Shown: in pieces, positions 16,290-25,153 of the stretch
Layout of the letters: each line of letters starts with the position of its first letter
Position numbering within the stretch: position 1 is the stretch's first letter
From: an uncultured Clostridia bacterium
Lineage (GTDB): Bacteria > Bacillota > Clostridia > Lachnospirales > Anaerotignaceae
Assembly: GCA_937901125.1 (NCBI GenBank)
Contig: CALCGT010000059.1
Coordinates: forward strand, 1-64,000
Length of the DNA: 64,000 nt
Direction: 5' to 3'
Translations under genes and position numbers: made by a program
The notes under the pieces: generated by a model
Databases searched by the model: none
What the model saw: only the letters and a program-made list of their open reading frames with translations
What the model was told of the DNA's origin: nothing

Positions 16290-17359
16290 TGGTGAAAAGC
16301 TATGAGGAACTGATGGAGCGGAAGCTGGATCAGATTGATGACAAAAGAGACAAGCGGCAGGGCAGCCTGATCTATGATGCCATGGCACCCAATGCGGCGG
16401 AAACGGCCACCTTTTACGCTGATTTGGATATGCTGGAGGGCAGAACATTCGCAGATACAGCAACGGGGGACGACCTGACCAGACGAGCGGCAGAACGGGG
16501 TATCGCTAGAAAGCCTGCGGTAAAGGCGACATTTTACGGACGTTTTTTCAATGAAGACGGTGAGGAATACCCCGTGGAAGCGGGCATGAGATTTTTTTTG
16601 GAGGAATACTATTATGTGGTGCTTTCCAAAGAAGCAGACGGGCGATATGTGCTGGAATGTGAAACGGCAGGTGCCTGCGGAAATGATTACTTAGGGAATT
16701 TGCTGCCTTTGGAAAACATAGACGGATTAGCGGTTGCCATGTTGGAGGAACTGCGGACGGACGGCGAGGATGAAGAAGGGGACGAGGAACTTCGGAAACG
16801 GTATTTTGCCAGCTTTGACGCAGATGCCTTCGGTGGAAACATCTCTGATTACCAGAGAAAGGTCAGCGCACTGCAGAGCGTTGGTGGGGTAAAGGTATAC
16901 CCTGCATGGGACGGCGGCGGCACGGTGAAGCTGGTCATCATCGACCAGGGCTGGCGTTCCCCTACGGAAACGGAACTGGCAGAGCTGCAGAAGGAGATCG
17001 ACCCGGAAAGCAGAGGTGACGGATATGGGATTGCGCCCATTGGACATCAGGTGACGGTGGAAGGAGTTAAGGAAGTGACCTGCAACATTACCATGGGAAT
17101 TTCTCTGGCGGAAGGAGCGGTGCAGGAGACGGTGCTAGCGGATATCCAAAGCAGATTTGAGTTATATTTTCAGGAACTGCGGAAAAGCTGGGCAGAAAGC
17201 GAATATTTGACGGTACGGATCAGCTATCTGGAATCCAGAGCTTTGGAGGCAGATGGCGTAGTGGATATTTCCGATTGCATGGTCAACGGCGCTGGAGGAA
17301 ATACGGTGCTGGGGGCTGATGAGATCCCTATTTTGGGTGAGATCGGGGTGACAGCATGA
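16289..17359 (+). CDS. xkdT: Baseplate J-like wedge protein (XkdT)
   Basis: The 356-residue protein is a typical Baseplate_J member: MLEGRTFADTATGDDLTRRA, the AGMRFFLEEYYYVVLSKEAD segment, then GEDEEGDEELRKRYFASF and SRGDGYGIAPIGHQVTVEGV. It forms the outer wedge with XkdS. The ATG overlaps the previous stop (TGATG). Confidence 0.92.
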   Translation: MVKSYEELMERKLDQIDDKRDKRQGSLIYDAMAPNAAETATFYADLDMLEGRTFADTATGDDLTRRAAERGIARKPAVKATFYGRFFNEDGEEYPVEAGMRFFLEEYYYVVLSKEADGRYVLECETAGACGNDYLGNLLPLENIDGLAVAMLEELRTDGEDEEGDEELRKRYFASFDADAFGGNISDYQRKVSALQSVGGVKVYPAWDGGGTVKLVIIDQGWRSPTETELAELQKEIDPESRGDGYGIAPIGHQVTVEGVKEVTCNITMGISLAEGAVQETVLADIQSRFELYFQELRKSWAESEYLTVRISYLESRALEADGVVDISDCMVNGAGGNTVLGADEIPILGEIGVTA

Positions 17360-17925
17360 AGGAAAACAGATACAGCGGGTATTTACCCGATACGGTAAAA
17401 GAATTACAGGAATTTCAGAAGCTGGCGGAGATTGAGGGGCAAATTCTGGAGGAAGAAGCGGCAGCAAGAGACAAGGTGGTGAATAACCAATGGATCCTGA
17501 CGGCGGAAAGAAGCGGGCTGCTGCGGCTGGCGAAGATGATGGGATTTCTGGGGGCAGAGGTACTGGAAACGGAGGCGCTGCGGAAAGAGATCCTGTATCG
17601 TTGGAACAGCCGAGGCCCGTATACCCGGTTTCATTTGCTGGATTGGCTGGATGGCTGCTGCGGGGAAGGCAAATACACTGCAGAACTGGAACGAGAGAAG
17701 TTTTTCCTGCATCTGGTATTGGAGCTGAGCATAAAGGGGAAAAGAGACTTTTTGCAGAAGCATCTGCGGAAGATCATCCCAGCAAATTTGACCCTGAAAG
17801 TAGATTTGAACACGAATACTTACGGGAAGGTGGGCGTGATGACCCACGGGAAGATGAAGGAACTGGGCTGGACTTACGGGCAGATTCCTTTTGAAGACCT
17901 GACACCTTACCGGACAAAAGAATGA
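17356..17925 (+). CDS. xkdU: Tail protein, DUF2313 (XkdU-like)
   Basis: The 189-residue protein matches XkdU/YmfQ: LPDTVKELQEFQKLAEIEGQ near the start, RSGLLRLAKMMGF, and a Trp-rich LDWLDGCC segment. In related phages a tail-fibre gene follows immediately. Here a terminator follows four bases after the stop. Confidence 0.88.
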   Translation: MKENRYSGYLPDTVKELQEFQKLAEIEGQILEEEAAARDKVVNNQWILTAERSGLLRLAKMMGFLGAEVLETEALRKEILYRWNSRGPYTRFHLLDWLDGCCGEGKYTAELEREKFFLHLVLELSIKGKRDFLQKHLRKIIPANLTLKVDLNTNTYGKVGVMTHGKMKELGWTYGQIPFEDLTPYRTKE

Positions 17926-17928
17926 GAG

Positions 17929-17966
17929 AAAGCCTTAAGCAAAAAAACATTGCTTGGGGCTTTTTT
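17929..17966 (+). terminator. Intrinsic terminator closing the phage unit
   Basis: A 14-bp stem including G-T pairs (AAAGCCTTAAGCAA with TTGCTTGGGGCTTT) is followed by six T. Its position right after xkdU shows the operon has a genuine end. Confidence 0.9.
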
Positions 17967-18058
17967 ATTTGTAAAAATGGTTTTTTGGAAAAAAATGAGG
18001 ATGCAGTGAGGCTTGAAGACGAAGCCGATCCATGTGGAAGATACCGGTGGGAATTGCC

Positions 18059-18087
18059 TTGCTCTTCTATTTTGGGGGTGGTATGAT
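18059..18087 (+). promoter_or_regulatory. Candidate promoter of the MATE gene
   Basis: TTGCTC, a 17-bp spacer and TATGAT (18082-18087), 33 bp before the ATG at 18120. Confidence 0.45.
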
Positions 18088-18119
18088 AAAAAATGAAGAA
18101 AACAAAGGGAGGAAGAAGG

Positions 18120-19487
18120 ATGGAACAGGCGATGAAGCAGGAAAATCCCTTGAACTATGCGCCTTTGGGCGGTTTGATACGGAAATTTGCCATACCGTCT
18201 ATCATCGGCATGCTGGTGTCGGCGGCTTACAATATTACAGACCAGATCTTCATTGGGCATACGATAGGGATGCTGGGCAATGCGGCTACCAATGTGGCTT
18301 TCCCTACGACAATGCTGCTGATGGCTTTTGCCCAGTTGATCGGCGTGGGGACCGCGGCGAATTTTAATATCAATCTTGGGGCGAAACAAAAGGAAGAAGC
18401 AGAGAGTTTTATTGGCAACGGTCTGATGCTGATGTTTTTGGTGGGCATTTTGTATATGGCGGTGGTTTTGCTGCTGAAAACACCCATTTTGATCCTCTGC
18501 GGGGCAACGGATACGGTTTTGCCCTATGCGCAGGCATACTTGGGCATCACGGCTGTTGGGATACCTTTCCTGCTGTACAGCGGTGCCGCAAGCGTTATCA
18601 TCCGTGCAGATGGAAGCCCTTCCTATTCCATGTTTTGTACCATAGTGGGGGCAGTGTTGAATGTTTTTCTGGACTGGCTGATTCTATTCGTACTTGACTA
18701 GGGTATTCAGGGGGCGACTGTGGCAACGATTGCCGGGCAGATCGTTTCTTTCGTGCTCTGTATCCGTTATTTCCCAAAATTCAAGACATTTCCTATCCGA
18801 AAGGATATGCTGAGATTGAACGGAGCTTATGTTGGACAGATTGCAAAGCTGGGGACCGGTAATTTCATTAACCATACGATCATGATGCTAGTGAATATCG
18901 TGCTGAATAATTCCCTGACGTATTATGGGGCATTGTCCATTTACGGCAGTGACATTCCCCTGGCGGTTTCCGGCGTAGCGGCGAAGCTGAATATGATCAT
19001 GATTTCCTTTGTGGTGGGGCTTGCTCAAGGGTGTCAGCCTATTTTGGGCTTCAATATTGGGGCAAAGCAGTATGACAGAGTAAAGGCAACCTACAAAAAA
19101 GCTGTGAAGATCGGGCTTTGTTTCAGCATCACGGCGTTTTTGCTGTTCCAGTTTTTCCCCAGACCGATCATCGGCATTTTTGGAGTTGGGGAAGAATTAT
19201 ATTTCCAGTTTGCGGAAAAATATCTGCGGATCTATATGTTTATGGTATTTACCTTTGGGATGCAGCCCATCACGGTAAATTATTTCACCAGCATCGGCAG
19301 TGTGAAACAGGGCATTTTCCATTCTGCCTCCAGACAGGGATTTTTGCTGCTGCCGCTGCTGCTTTTGCTGCCTTTGAAATTTGGCTTGAACGGCGTTCTT
19401 TTCGCAGGGTCCATTGCAGATGGCTTGGCGGCGATCCTTTCCATCACCATGATTGTTATCAATTTCCGCAGCCTCACCAAATTGTAG
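18120..19487 (+). pseudogene. MATE family efflux transporter interrupted by an in-frame TAG
   Basis: The reading frame codes a 455-position MATE exporter (cation-coupled multidrug transporter, twelve membrane helices) starting at the ATG after GGGAGGAAGAAGG. Codon 194 (18699-18701) is TAG, between DWLILFVLD and GIQGATVATIAGQ. The frame continues without any shift to the TAG at 19487. The first half ends after about six helices, so neither half should transport alone. A single G-to-A change from TGG (Trp is common at this place in the family) would explain it. Sequencing error or readthrough are alternatives. Confidence 0.85.
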
Positions 19488-19535
19488 GCGGCCCTGAAAG
19501 AAGCGGAAGGAACTTGAGTTTTGGGCAAAAAACTG

Positions 19536-19564
19536 TTGCGAAGAGGGAGAGAATGTGCTACAAT
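19536..19564 (+). promoter_or_regulatory. Promoter upstream of secG
   Basis: TTGCGA, a 17-bp spacer and TACAAT (19559-19564), 79 bp before secG. Confidence 0.55.
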
Positions 19565-19642
19565 ATACAAATCGTGGGATGGAGTGTCCTCGTAAACTGA
19601 AGATGTTACACTCGGAAGAGTGAAAATACAGGAGGTTTTCGT

Positions 19643-19882
19643 ATGTCTACAATCGGTATGGTATTAACAGTTGTTTTGATGATTCTGGCAGTTGTTCTGG
19701 CAGCTATTATCCTGATGCAGTCCAAACGTTCCGCTGGCCTGGGCGCAGTGAGCGGCAGCAGCAGCGATTCTTACTGGAGCAAAAACAAAGGCAATTCTGT
19801 GGAAGGCGCACTGGAAAAATACACAAAAATTGGCGGCGCACTGTTCATGATCATTGCGTTCATCGTAAATCTGGTAGGTTAA
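19643..19882 (+). CDS. secG: Protein translocase subunit SecG
   Basis: The 79-residue protein has two membrane helices (about 3-25 and 55-77) and the SecG signature ILMQSKRSAGLGAVSGSSSD between them. It assists SecYE export. The order secG-rnr-smpB-ssrA is the standard Firmicute cluster. The site is AGGAGGTTTTCG. Confidence 0.95.
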   Translation: MSTIGMVLTVVLMILAVVLAAIILMQSKRSAGLGAVSGSSSDSYWSKNKGNSVEGALEKYTKIGGALFMIIAFIVNLVG

Positions 19883-19895
19883 GAAAAAGCGAAGG

Positions 19896-19926
19896 AAAGA
19901 GATGCCGAAAAGGTATCTCTTTTTTG
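19896..19926 (+). terminator. Intrinsic terminator after secG
   Basis: An 11-bp stem (AAAGAGATGCC with GGTATCTCTTT) and a T run. rnr may therefore rely partly on its own promoter or on readthrough. Confidence 0.85.
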
Positions 19927-20007
19927 TTATATAGCAGAGAGAGCCATTTTTATTTCATAGAGACATTTCTTTTGCTTGTAAAGGAGAATGGCGCTATGGA
20001 ATAAAAG

Positions 20008-20060
20008 GCGATTTGCGGAGCAAATTCATTTGTAAGACGAAGTCCTGCGAATGGTTTTAG
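20008..20060 (+). repeat. Dispersed small hairpin repeat, copy A
   Basis: The ATTTGCGGAGCAAAT hairpin, then TTGTAAGACGAAGTCCTGCG and AATGGTTTTA. The same modules occur at 43056-43116 (minus strand) and, as the second half only, at 56419-56452. Confidence 0.55.
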
Positions 20061-20096
20061 GGGAAATCGGAAATACTAGGAAAAAAGGAGAATTTT

Positions 20097-22253
20097 ATGG
20101 AAGAGATGGATATTCTGAAGGAAAGAAAAGAGAGAATCTTAGCATATATCGAAAGTGAAGACTATATACCCATGAAACGCAGGGACATGCGTGCCATGCT
20201 TTCTGTGCCTGCGGAGGACAGGGGAAAGTTTGAGTTGCTCATCAATGAACTGATCGAGGAAGGACGGGTTTTTGAAACAAAAAAAGGTAAGCTGGCTTCT
20301 CCACGGAATCTGCAGATGGCGACAGGTACCTTTATTGGTCACGCAAGGGGCTTTGGTTTTGTGACGCCTGAGGAAGGCGGCGATGATATCTTTATCCCTG
20401 CCAGCGAGACCTTGGGTGCTATGCAGAAGGATAAAGTCCTTTACAAAGTGCTGCATAAAGCAGAAAAAGGCAAGAAGGCCGATGGTGTCATCGTGCGGAT
20501 ATTGGAACGGGGACAGCAGCGCATCGTCGGCACCTTTGAAGCGGGCAGCAAGGGCTATGGCTTCGTCGTAGCCGATGATAAAAAGATTGCCAAGGATATT
20601 TTTGTTTCCAGAGACCATACGAAAGGCGCGGTGACCGGACATAAGGTCGTTGTGGAGATCATCGATTACGGCGAGGATAGACGCAATCCTGAGGGGAAAG
20701 TGGTAGAGATTTTGGGGCATGTGAATGACCCCGGTGTGGATATTCTGTCTGTCATCCGTAGATATGACCTGGCGGTGGAATTTCCCGATGCAGTCTATGA
20801 GGAGATCGAAACCATCGGTGCGGAAGTGGCAGAAGAGGACAAAAAGAGCAGAGAAGACCTGCGAGACCTGCGGACCATCACCATCGACGGCGAGGATGCC
20901 AAAGACTTGGACGATGCCATTTCCCTGAGAAAGTTGGGGAATGGCAATTTCGAACTGGGCGTGCATATTGCCGATGTTTCCCATTATGTAAGGGAACATA
21001 CGGAATTGGACAAGGAGGCCTATGCCAGAGGGACAAGCGTGTATCTGGTGGACAGGGTCATTCCTATGCTGCCCCATAAGCTGAGCAACGGTATTTGTTC
21101 TCTGAACCCCCATGTGGACAGACTGGCCCTTAGCTGTATCATGGAGTTGAACCAGAAAGGGGAAGTGGTGAGCCACCGCATTGCGGAAACCCTCATCAAT
21201 TCCGATTATCGTATGACCTATACAGCGGTGCGTGAGATTTTGGAGGATGAGACCCCTGAACTGCAGGAACAGTATGGGGAAATTTTGCCTATGCTGGAGG
21301 ATATGGAAGAGCTGCGCCAGATTTTAGGGGCAAAGAGAAGAAAAAGGGGTTCTGTGAATTTTGATCTGCCTGAATCCAAGATCATTCTGGATGAAAACGG
21401 CAAGCCCATCGATATCAGACCCTACGAAAGAAGCATTGCTACAAATATGATCGAAGAATTTATGCTGGTGTGCAACGAGACCATCGCGGAAAATTCCTTC
21501 TGGCAGGAAATGCCCTTCATGTACCGCAGCCATCAGGAGCCTGATGAGGAAAAACTGGAAAAAATGGAACAGTTCCTGAGGGGCTTTGGCTATTATCTGC
21601 GGAAGAAGGACGGCGAGATCCACCCTCGTGAAATTCAGAAGGTGCTACAAAAGGCAGAGGGGACAGATGAAGAACGCATCATCACCCGTATGGTGCTGCG
21701 GAGTATGATGCAGGCCAGGTATACGGCAGAAAACGGCGGACACTTTGGGCTGGCGGCGAAATATTACTGCCACTTCACTTCCCCAATTCGCAGATATCCT
21801 GATTTGGAAATCCACCGTATGATCAAAAAAATGCTCCATGGTGAGCTGGATGAAAAATCCTCTCTGGAATATCTCAGAAAAATGCCCGATTGGGCAAAGC
21901 ATTGCTCCAAACAGGAACGCATTGCGGAGGATGCGGAACGGGACACCGATGCGTTGAAAAAAGTGGAATATATGGAAGATAAAATCGGTCAAATTTACGA
22001 AGGCATCATTTCCGGCGTAACCAACTGGGGCATCTATGTGGAACTGCCCAATACTATCGAAGGGATGGTTTCTCTGGCGCAGATGGATGATGATTATTAT
22101 GAATTCGATGAAAAAAATATGCTGGTGTTTGGCAAGCGGACGAAGAAAAGTTATCGCCTCGGGGATCGGGTGACGGTTTCTGTGGCGAAGGTAGACCGCA
22201 TGATGGGTACCATCGATTTTGTCTTTGAGGAAGAATTGGAAGATTTTATGTAA
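20097..22253 (+). CDS. rnr: Ribonuclease R
   Basis: The 718-residue 3'-to-5' exoribonuclease degrades structured RNA and works with tmRNA-SmpB. Visible are an N-terminal winged helix (about 10-70), two cold-shock-like domains (about 75-220), the RNB catalytic domain with the metal-binding GEDAKDLDDAISL motif (about 265), and a C-terminal S1 domain (about 635-715, GIISGVTNWGIYVELPNTIE). Length and layout are normal. The ATG follows AAAAAAGGAGAATTTT. Confidence 0.95.
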   Translation: MEEMDILKERKERILAYIESEDYIPMKRRDMRAMLSVPAEDRGKFELLINELIEEGRVFETKKGKLASPRNLQMATGTFIGHARGFGFVTPEEGGDDIFIPASETLGAMQKDKVLYKVLHKAEKGKKADGVIVRILERGQQRIVGTFEAGSKGYGFVVADDKKIAKDIFVSRDHTKGAVTGHKVVVEIIDYGEDRRNPEGKVVEILGHVNDPGVDILSVIRRYDLAVEFPDAVYEEIETIGAEVAEEDKKSREDLRDLRTITIDGEDAKDLDDAISLRKLGNGNFELGVHIADVSHYVREHTELDKEAYARGTSVYLVDRVIPMLPHKLSNGICSLNPHVDRLALSCIMELNQKGEVVSHRIAETLINSDYRMTYTAVREILEDETPELQEQYGEILPMLEDMEELRQILGAKRRKRGSVNFDLPESKIILDENGKPIDIRPYERSIATNMIEEFMLVCNETIAENSFWQEMPFMYRSHQEPDEEKLEKMEQFLRGFGYYLRKKDGEIHPREIQKVLQKAEGTDEERIITRMVLRSMMQARYTAENGGHFGLAAKYYCHFTSPIRRYPDLEIHRMIKKMLHGELDEKSSLEYLRKMPDWAKHCSKQERIAEDAERDTDALKKVEYMEDKIGQIYEGIISGVTNWGIYVELPNTIEGMVSLAQMDDDYYEFDEKNMLVFGKRTKKSYRLGDRVTVSVAKVDRMMGTIDFVFEEELEDFM

Positions 22254-22258
22254 AAGAA

Positions 22259-22297
22259 AACCCTCTTGTCCAATAGGATGAGAGGGTTCTTTTTTTA
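22259..22297. terminator. Bidirectional terminator between rnr and the RDD gene
   Basis: A 13-bp stem (AACCCTCTTGTCC with GGATGAGAGGGTT) has a loop AATA and T runs on both strands. It serves two convergent genes. Confidence 0.9.
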
Positions 22298-23476
22298 TGT
22301 TTCAGTTGAGGCAAGTTCCATGTGCTGTTCCAGGGTGAAGGTCAGGGAATAATAAGTTTCTTCTGCATCATCATCGGCGAAAAGATAATAGCTATCGTGC
22401 TTCTGTGCGTCATCATAGCCAATGAGGGTCACTTTCTGAGAGATGCGGAGATTTCCTGTTTCGATGGTGTAGGTGCTGTAGGGATGCTCTTCGATATATT
22501 CCATGACAGAAGGAATATAGGCGGGAGATTGTTCCTCTGCATCATCGTATGGTAAGACATGACCCTCCACCTTCATGAGGTCGGGATAGTAAAAGCCGAT
22601 TTGCGTCCGCAAAAGAGCGGCGGTCAGCCATGTTTTTTCGGGGGAAGGGGCTAGAAGATCACCTTCGGTATCTTCCGCAGTAAAGGAGAAGGACAGCAGT
22701 TTCCCACTCAATTCTTTAACGGTAGGTTCTGAGAGGGTGATGGAGGAAAGGAAGATAGGGCCCTGTTGCGGTTCTTTCCATTTCCCTTCGGGTGTCAGCA
22801 TGTAGACATCTTCGACTTCGAAGTATTTTAGTTGATGGTTATAATTTTTCGCAAATTCTGCAACGCTCAGACAGCCTTTGTTGGGTGGAGTCATCTGCCA
22901 AAAACCAATGCCGATCATAAGGAGCGTAGTGGCGGCTATAACCCCTAGATAGCTAAAAACAGAAATGGCACGGAAGGGCTTTGCTTCGTAGCGGAGTTCT
23001 TTGTCCCACTCCATGATGCCATTATCCCGACAGATTTTATAGGACTGATAGTTGCGATAAAGGTTATAGAAGGGGATACCATAGCCTTCCCCTTGGAAGA
23101 ATACCTGTTTTGTTCGTGCAAAGGCTTCTTGTCGGGTCAGCAATCCGCCGTCTTTATTATGGATAGAAAGTCCGAAAAGCCATTTGCCCGGTGTTTTGCC
23201 CCATTTGGCAAGGAAGAATGGCTCCAACAGGAAAACAATGCCCCAGCAGAGATAACTGTCAAGAATTTCCAGAAGAAGGTTTCTGTCAGAAAAATTGATA
23301 CCCAGAAAGACCGCAAGGATAACCTGATACACCGTCTGGATCAGCCCAAAATCCAACCCGCGGGCAAAATATCGCCGCCAGGGATAGGGTGCCTTCGGCG
23401 GCACGAAAGCCGATTCCCGTTCGCAGGGTTCCTTGAGCCAAGGTGCAAGAGAATTTGTTGTAGGTTCCATTGTCAT
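22295..23476 (-). CDS. RDD-family membrane protein with extracytoplasmic C-terminal domain
   Basis: The 393-residue protein starts at ATG after AAGGGGG. Residues about 30-140 form an RDD domain (RRYFARGLDFGLIQ; KTPGKWLFGL) with two membrane helices. A third helix (about 185-205) precedes a 190-residue soluble, acidic C-terminal region that I do not recognise. The N-terminal (S/P)LAPWLKEPCE segment is cytosolic. Function unknown; it is divergent from smpB. Confidence 0.75.
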   Translation of the reverse strand: MTMEPTTNSLAPWLKEPCERESAFVPPKAPYPWRRYFARGLDFGLIQTVYQVILAVFLGINFSDRNLLLEILDSYLCWGIVFLLEPFFLAKWGKTPGKWLFGLSIHNKDGGLLTRQEAFARTKQVFFQGEGYGIPFYNLYRNYQSYKICRDNGIMEWDKELRYEAKPFRAISVFSYLGVIAATTLLMIGIGFWQMTPPNKGCLSVAEFAKNYNHQLKYFEVEDVYMLTPEGKWKEPQQGPIFLSSITLSEPTVKELSGKLLSFSFTAEDTEGDLLAPSPEKTWLTAALLRTQIGFYYPDLMKVEGHVLPYDDAEEQSPAYIPSVMEYIEEHPYSTYTIETGNLRISQKVTLIGYDDAQKHDSYYLFADDDAEETYYSLTFTLEQHMELASTET

Positions 23477-23674
23477 AAATATACCCCCTTTCTTTTTGAA
23501 ACATCAAACTTTTCCACTCTCATTATAGCAGAAAAAGTTGGGCTGCGGGTAAAACCTATGTAAATTTAAGGTAACCGTAAGAATTGGCATTTTGCGGAGG
23601 AGAAAAATGGAAAGAAGCTTGAAAAATGGACATTCCTTGTAAATAAATTGAAATATTTGTCATCGAATCGTCAT

Positions 23675-23703
23675 TTGATTTTTTTCATATTCTATGGTAT
23701 AGT
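23675..23703 (+). promoter_or_regulatory. Promoter of smpB
   Basis: TTGATT, a 17-bp spacer and TATAGT (23698-23703), 46 bp before the smpB start. The 23477-23749 gap otherwise holds only a minus-strand TATAAT (23527-23522) likely serving the RDD gene. Confidence 0.65.
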
Positions 23704-23749
23704 TATTTCTACAGTAAGAGTGGAAAGACAAAGAAGCAGGTGATTCTGT

Positions 23750-24223
23750 ATGGCAAAGGCGAAGGGAACAAAGCTGATTGCTCAAAACAAAAAAGCATAT
23801 CATGATTATTTCATCGAAGAAACCATACAAGCCGGCATTTCTTTGGCAGGGACAGAGGTGAAAAGCCTGCGGGCGGGCAAGTGCAGCCTGAAGGAAAGCT
23901 ACATCCAGATCAAGGATGGGGAAGCCTTCATCTATAACATGCACATCAGCCCCTATGAACAGGGCAATATTTTCAATAAAGACCCCCTGCGCCCTAGAAG
24001 GCTGCTGCTGCATAAGGTACAGATCCGCAAATGGGACCATGAGGTTCGTGCTGCGGGCTATACGGTGGTTCCTCTGAAGGTTTATTTTGATCGTAGCTAT
24101 GTGAAAGTAGATGTTGCGCTGGCAAAGGGTAAAAAACTCTATGATAAGAGGGATACCATTGCGAAAAATGATGTTCGCCGTCAGGCGGAAAAAGACTTTA
24201 AAATCAGAAATCTTACTTTGTAA
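23750..24223 (+). CDS. smpB: SsrA-binding protein SmpB
   Basis: The 157-residue protein binds tmRNA and delivers it to stalled ribosomes. The hallmark IAQNKKAYHDYFIEETIQAG, AGTEVKSLRAGKCSLKESYI and the basic tail KKLYDKRDTIAKNDVRRQAE are all present. tmRNA itself begins 72 bp downstream. Confidence 0.97.
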   Translation: MAKAKGTKLIAQNKKAYHDYFIEETIQAGISLAGTEVKSLRAGKCSLKESYIQIKDGEAFIYNMHISPYEQGNIFNKDPLRPRRLLLHKVQIRKWDHEVRAAGYTVVPLKVYFDRSYVKVDVALAKGKKLYDKRDTIAKNDVRRQAEKDFKIRNLTL

Positions 24224-24295
24224 AGATTTGTCGTTTCACACCATTTCTCTTTTGTGAGCGGAGAGATTCCAAAACGGAAAAAACTTCACTACCAA

Positions 24296-24651
24296 GGGGA
24301 TGCAATGGTTTCGACGGGAGTCTTGAAAGTAGGGATAGCCATCCGCGGACCAGTGAACCGCGTCATCAAGCTGGAACCTTTTTTAAAAAGAAACGACAAA
24401 AATAATTTTGCACTGGCTGCCTAATTAACGGCGCCTGTCGGCCTCCGGTTTCTCACCGCCGGAGAATCCGGCATCGACTTGGTGGGGCACTTTTCTGCCT
24501 AAGCTTTGCGGTAGGAAAAGATTCATGAAGCTACTGAGGGACAAAGCCTGTCATTCGGCGTTGTAACGAGGGAATGTCAAAAGACTGACTGTGATGGGAG
24601 AAGTTCTTATGGATGGGTTTTCGGACAGGGGTTCAATTCCCCTCATCTCCA
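24296..24651 (+). ncRNA. ssrA: Transfer-messenger RNA (tmRNA)
   Basis: The 5' end GGGGATGCAATGGTTTCGAC and 3' end GGTTCAATTCCCCTCATCTC are diagnostic; GGGGATG pairs with CATCTCC to form the acceptor stem. The 3' CCA is not fully encoded after the discriminator A. The tag frame ends AAC GAC AAA AAT AAT TTT GCA CTG GCT GCC TAA (24392-24424), giving a tag ending NDKNNFALAA, with a second TAA soon after. It tags stalled products for proteolysis and rescues ribosomes. Confidence 0.96.
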
Positions 24652-24654
24652 TTC

Positions 24655-24692
24655 AAAAGCCTTGAAAATAATATGTTTTCAAGGCTTTTTCT
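24655..24692 (+). terminator. Terminator of ssrA
   Basis: A 14-bp perfect stem (AAAAGCCTTGAAAA with TTTTCAAGGCTTTT) and a 7-nt loop, followed by TC and four T. Confidence 0.92.
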
Positions 24693-24806
24693 TTTATGGC
24701 AGGAAAAGAGAGCAAAATCGATGAGGAAAAGAAAAACATAGCAGTGTTTTTTGTGAATACAGCATGCGATTGGCGGAGGATATGCGGGATGTCCTGAAAG
24801 ATTTTC

Positions 24807-24822
24807 TTGATAATGTTATCAA
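24807..24822. promoter_or_regulatory. Palindromic operator candidate upstream of the sugar ABC operon
   Basis: TTGATAATGTTATCAA is a near-perfect 16-bp palindrome. A related half (ATTATCAATAAT) lies near 24870. It lies about 120 bp upstream of the promoter, so its role is uncertain. Confidence 0.35.
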
Positions 24823-24938
24823 AAAATGTCACATAATGGAATTGATTTCAATTTTTATTATAGAGAAAGTATTATCAATAATCCGCATATATACACTGGT
24901 TTTTTATTCAAATTGAATATATTGTTTCTCTGGAAGTA

Positions 24939-25044
24939 TTGACATTTTGGCACATTTGAGTATATACTTAATAAAAATAAGTACAATCTCAAAATATCAT
25001 ATAAAGGTTCTACGAAAAATAAGCACAATGGGAAAGCGTTAAAA
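24939..25044 (+). promoter_or_regulatory. Promoter and cre-like site of the sugar ABC operon
   Basis: TTGACA (24939-24944), an 18-bp spacer and TATACT (24963-24968). GGAAAGCGTTAAAA at 25031-25044 matches the catabolite-response consensus TGNAANCGNTNNCA at 12 of 14 positions and lies in the 5' leader, where CcpA would act as a roadblock. The rest of the 24693-25153 gap is AT-rich without a gene. Confidence 0.5.
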
Positions 25045-25153
25045 TGCAGCCATGTGTAACGTAATACTCAAAAGCTTATTTCTAAAAAGTAACACAATCA
25101 ACAAGTACTAACGGGCTTTTTTATATGGTCTGTATTACGGAAGGGAGGAACCT

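Larger units (their letters stand above)
4249..17966 (+). mobile_element. Stripped PBSX-type prophage-like particle unit
   Basis: Twenty overlapping or tightly spaced plus-strand genes encode packaging, head, connector, contractile tail and baseplate proteins in PBSX order. The unit is bounded by terminators at 4115-4155 and 17929-17966. I find no integrase, repressor, replication, prohead protease, holin, endolysin, tail fibre or long tape measure. No att repeats are visible at the ends. Base composition resembles neighbouring host genes, which fits long residence. It may be a defective prophage, a domesticated DNA-packaging particle or a gene-transfer-agent-like element; sequence alone cannot decide. 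Confidence 0.8.

Noticed and set aside
4231..17966. Attachment-site repeats flanking the phage unit
   Set aside because: I compared the flanks by eye and saw no shared repeat of useful length, and there is no integrase or tRNA gene at either edge.
24693..25153. A riboswitch in the sugar ABC leader
   Set aside because: No known aptamer motif could be recognised; only promoter, palindrome and cre-like signals are visible.
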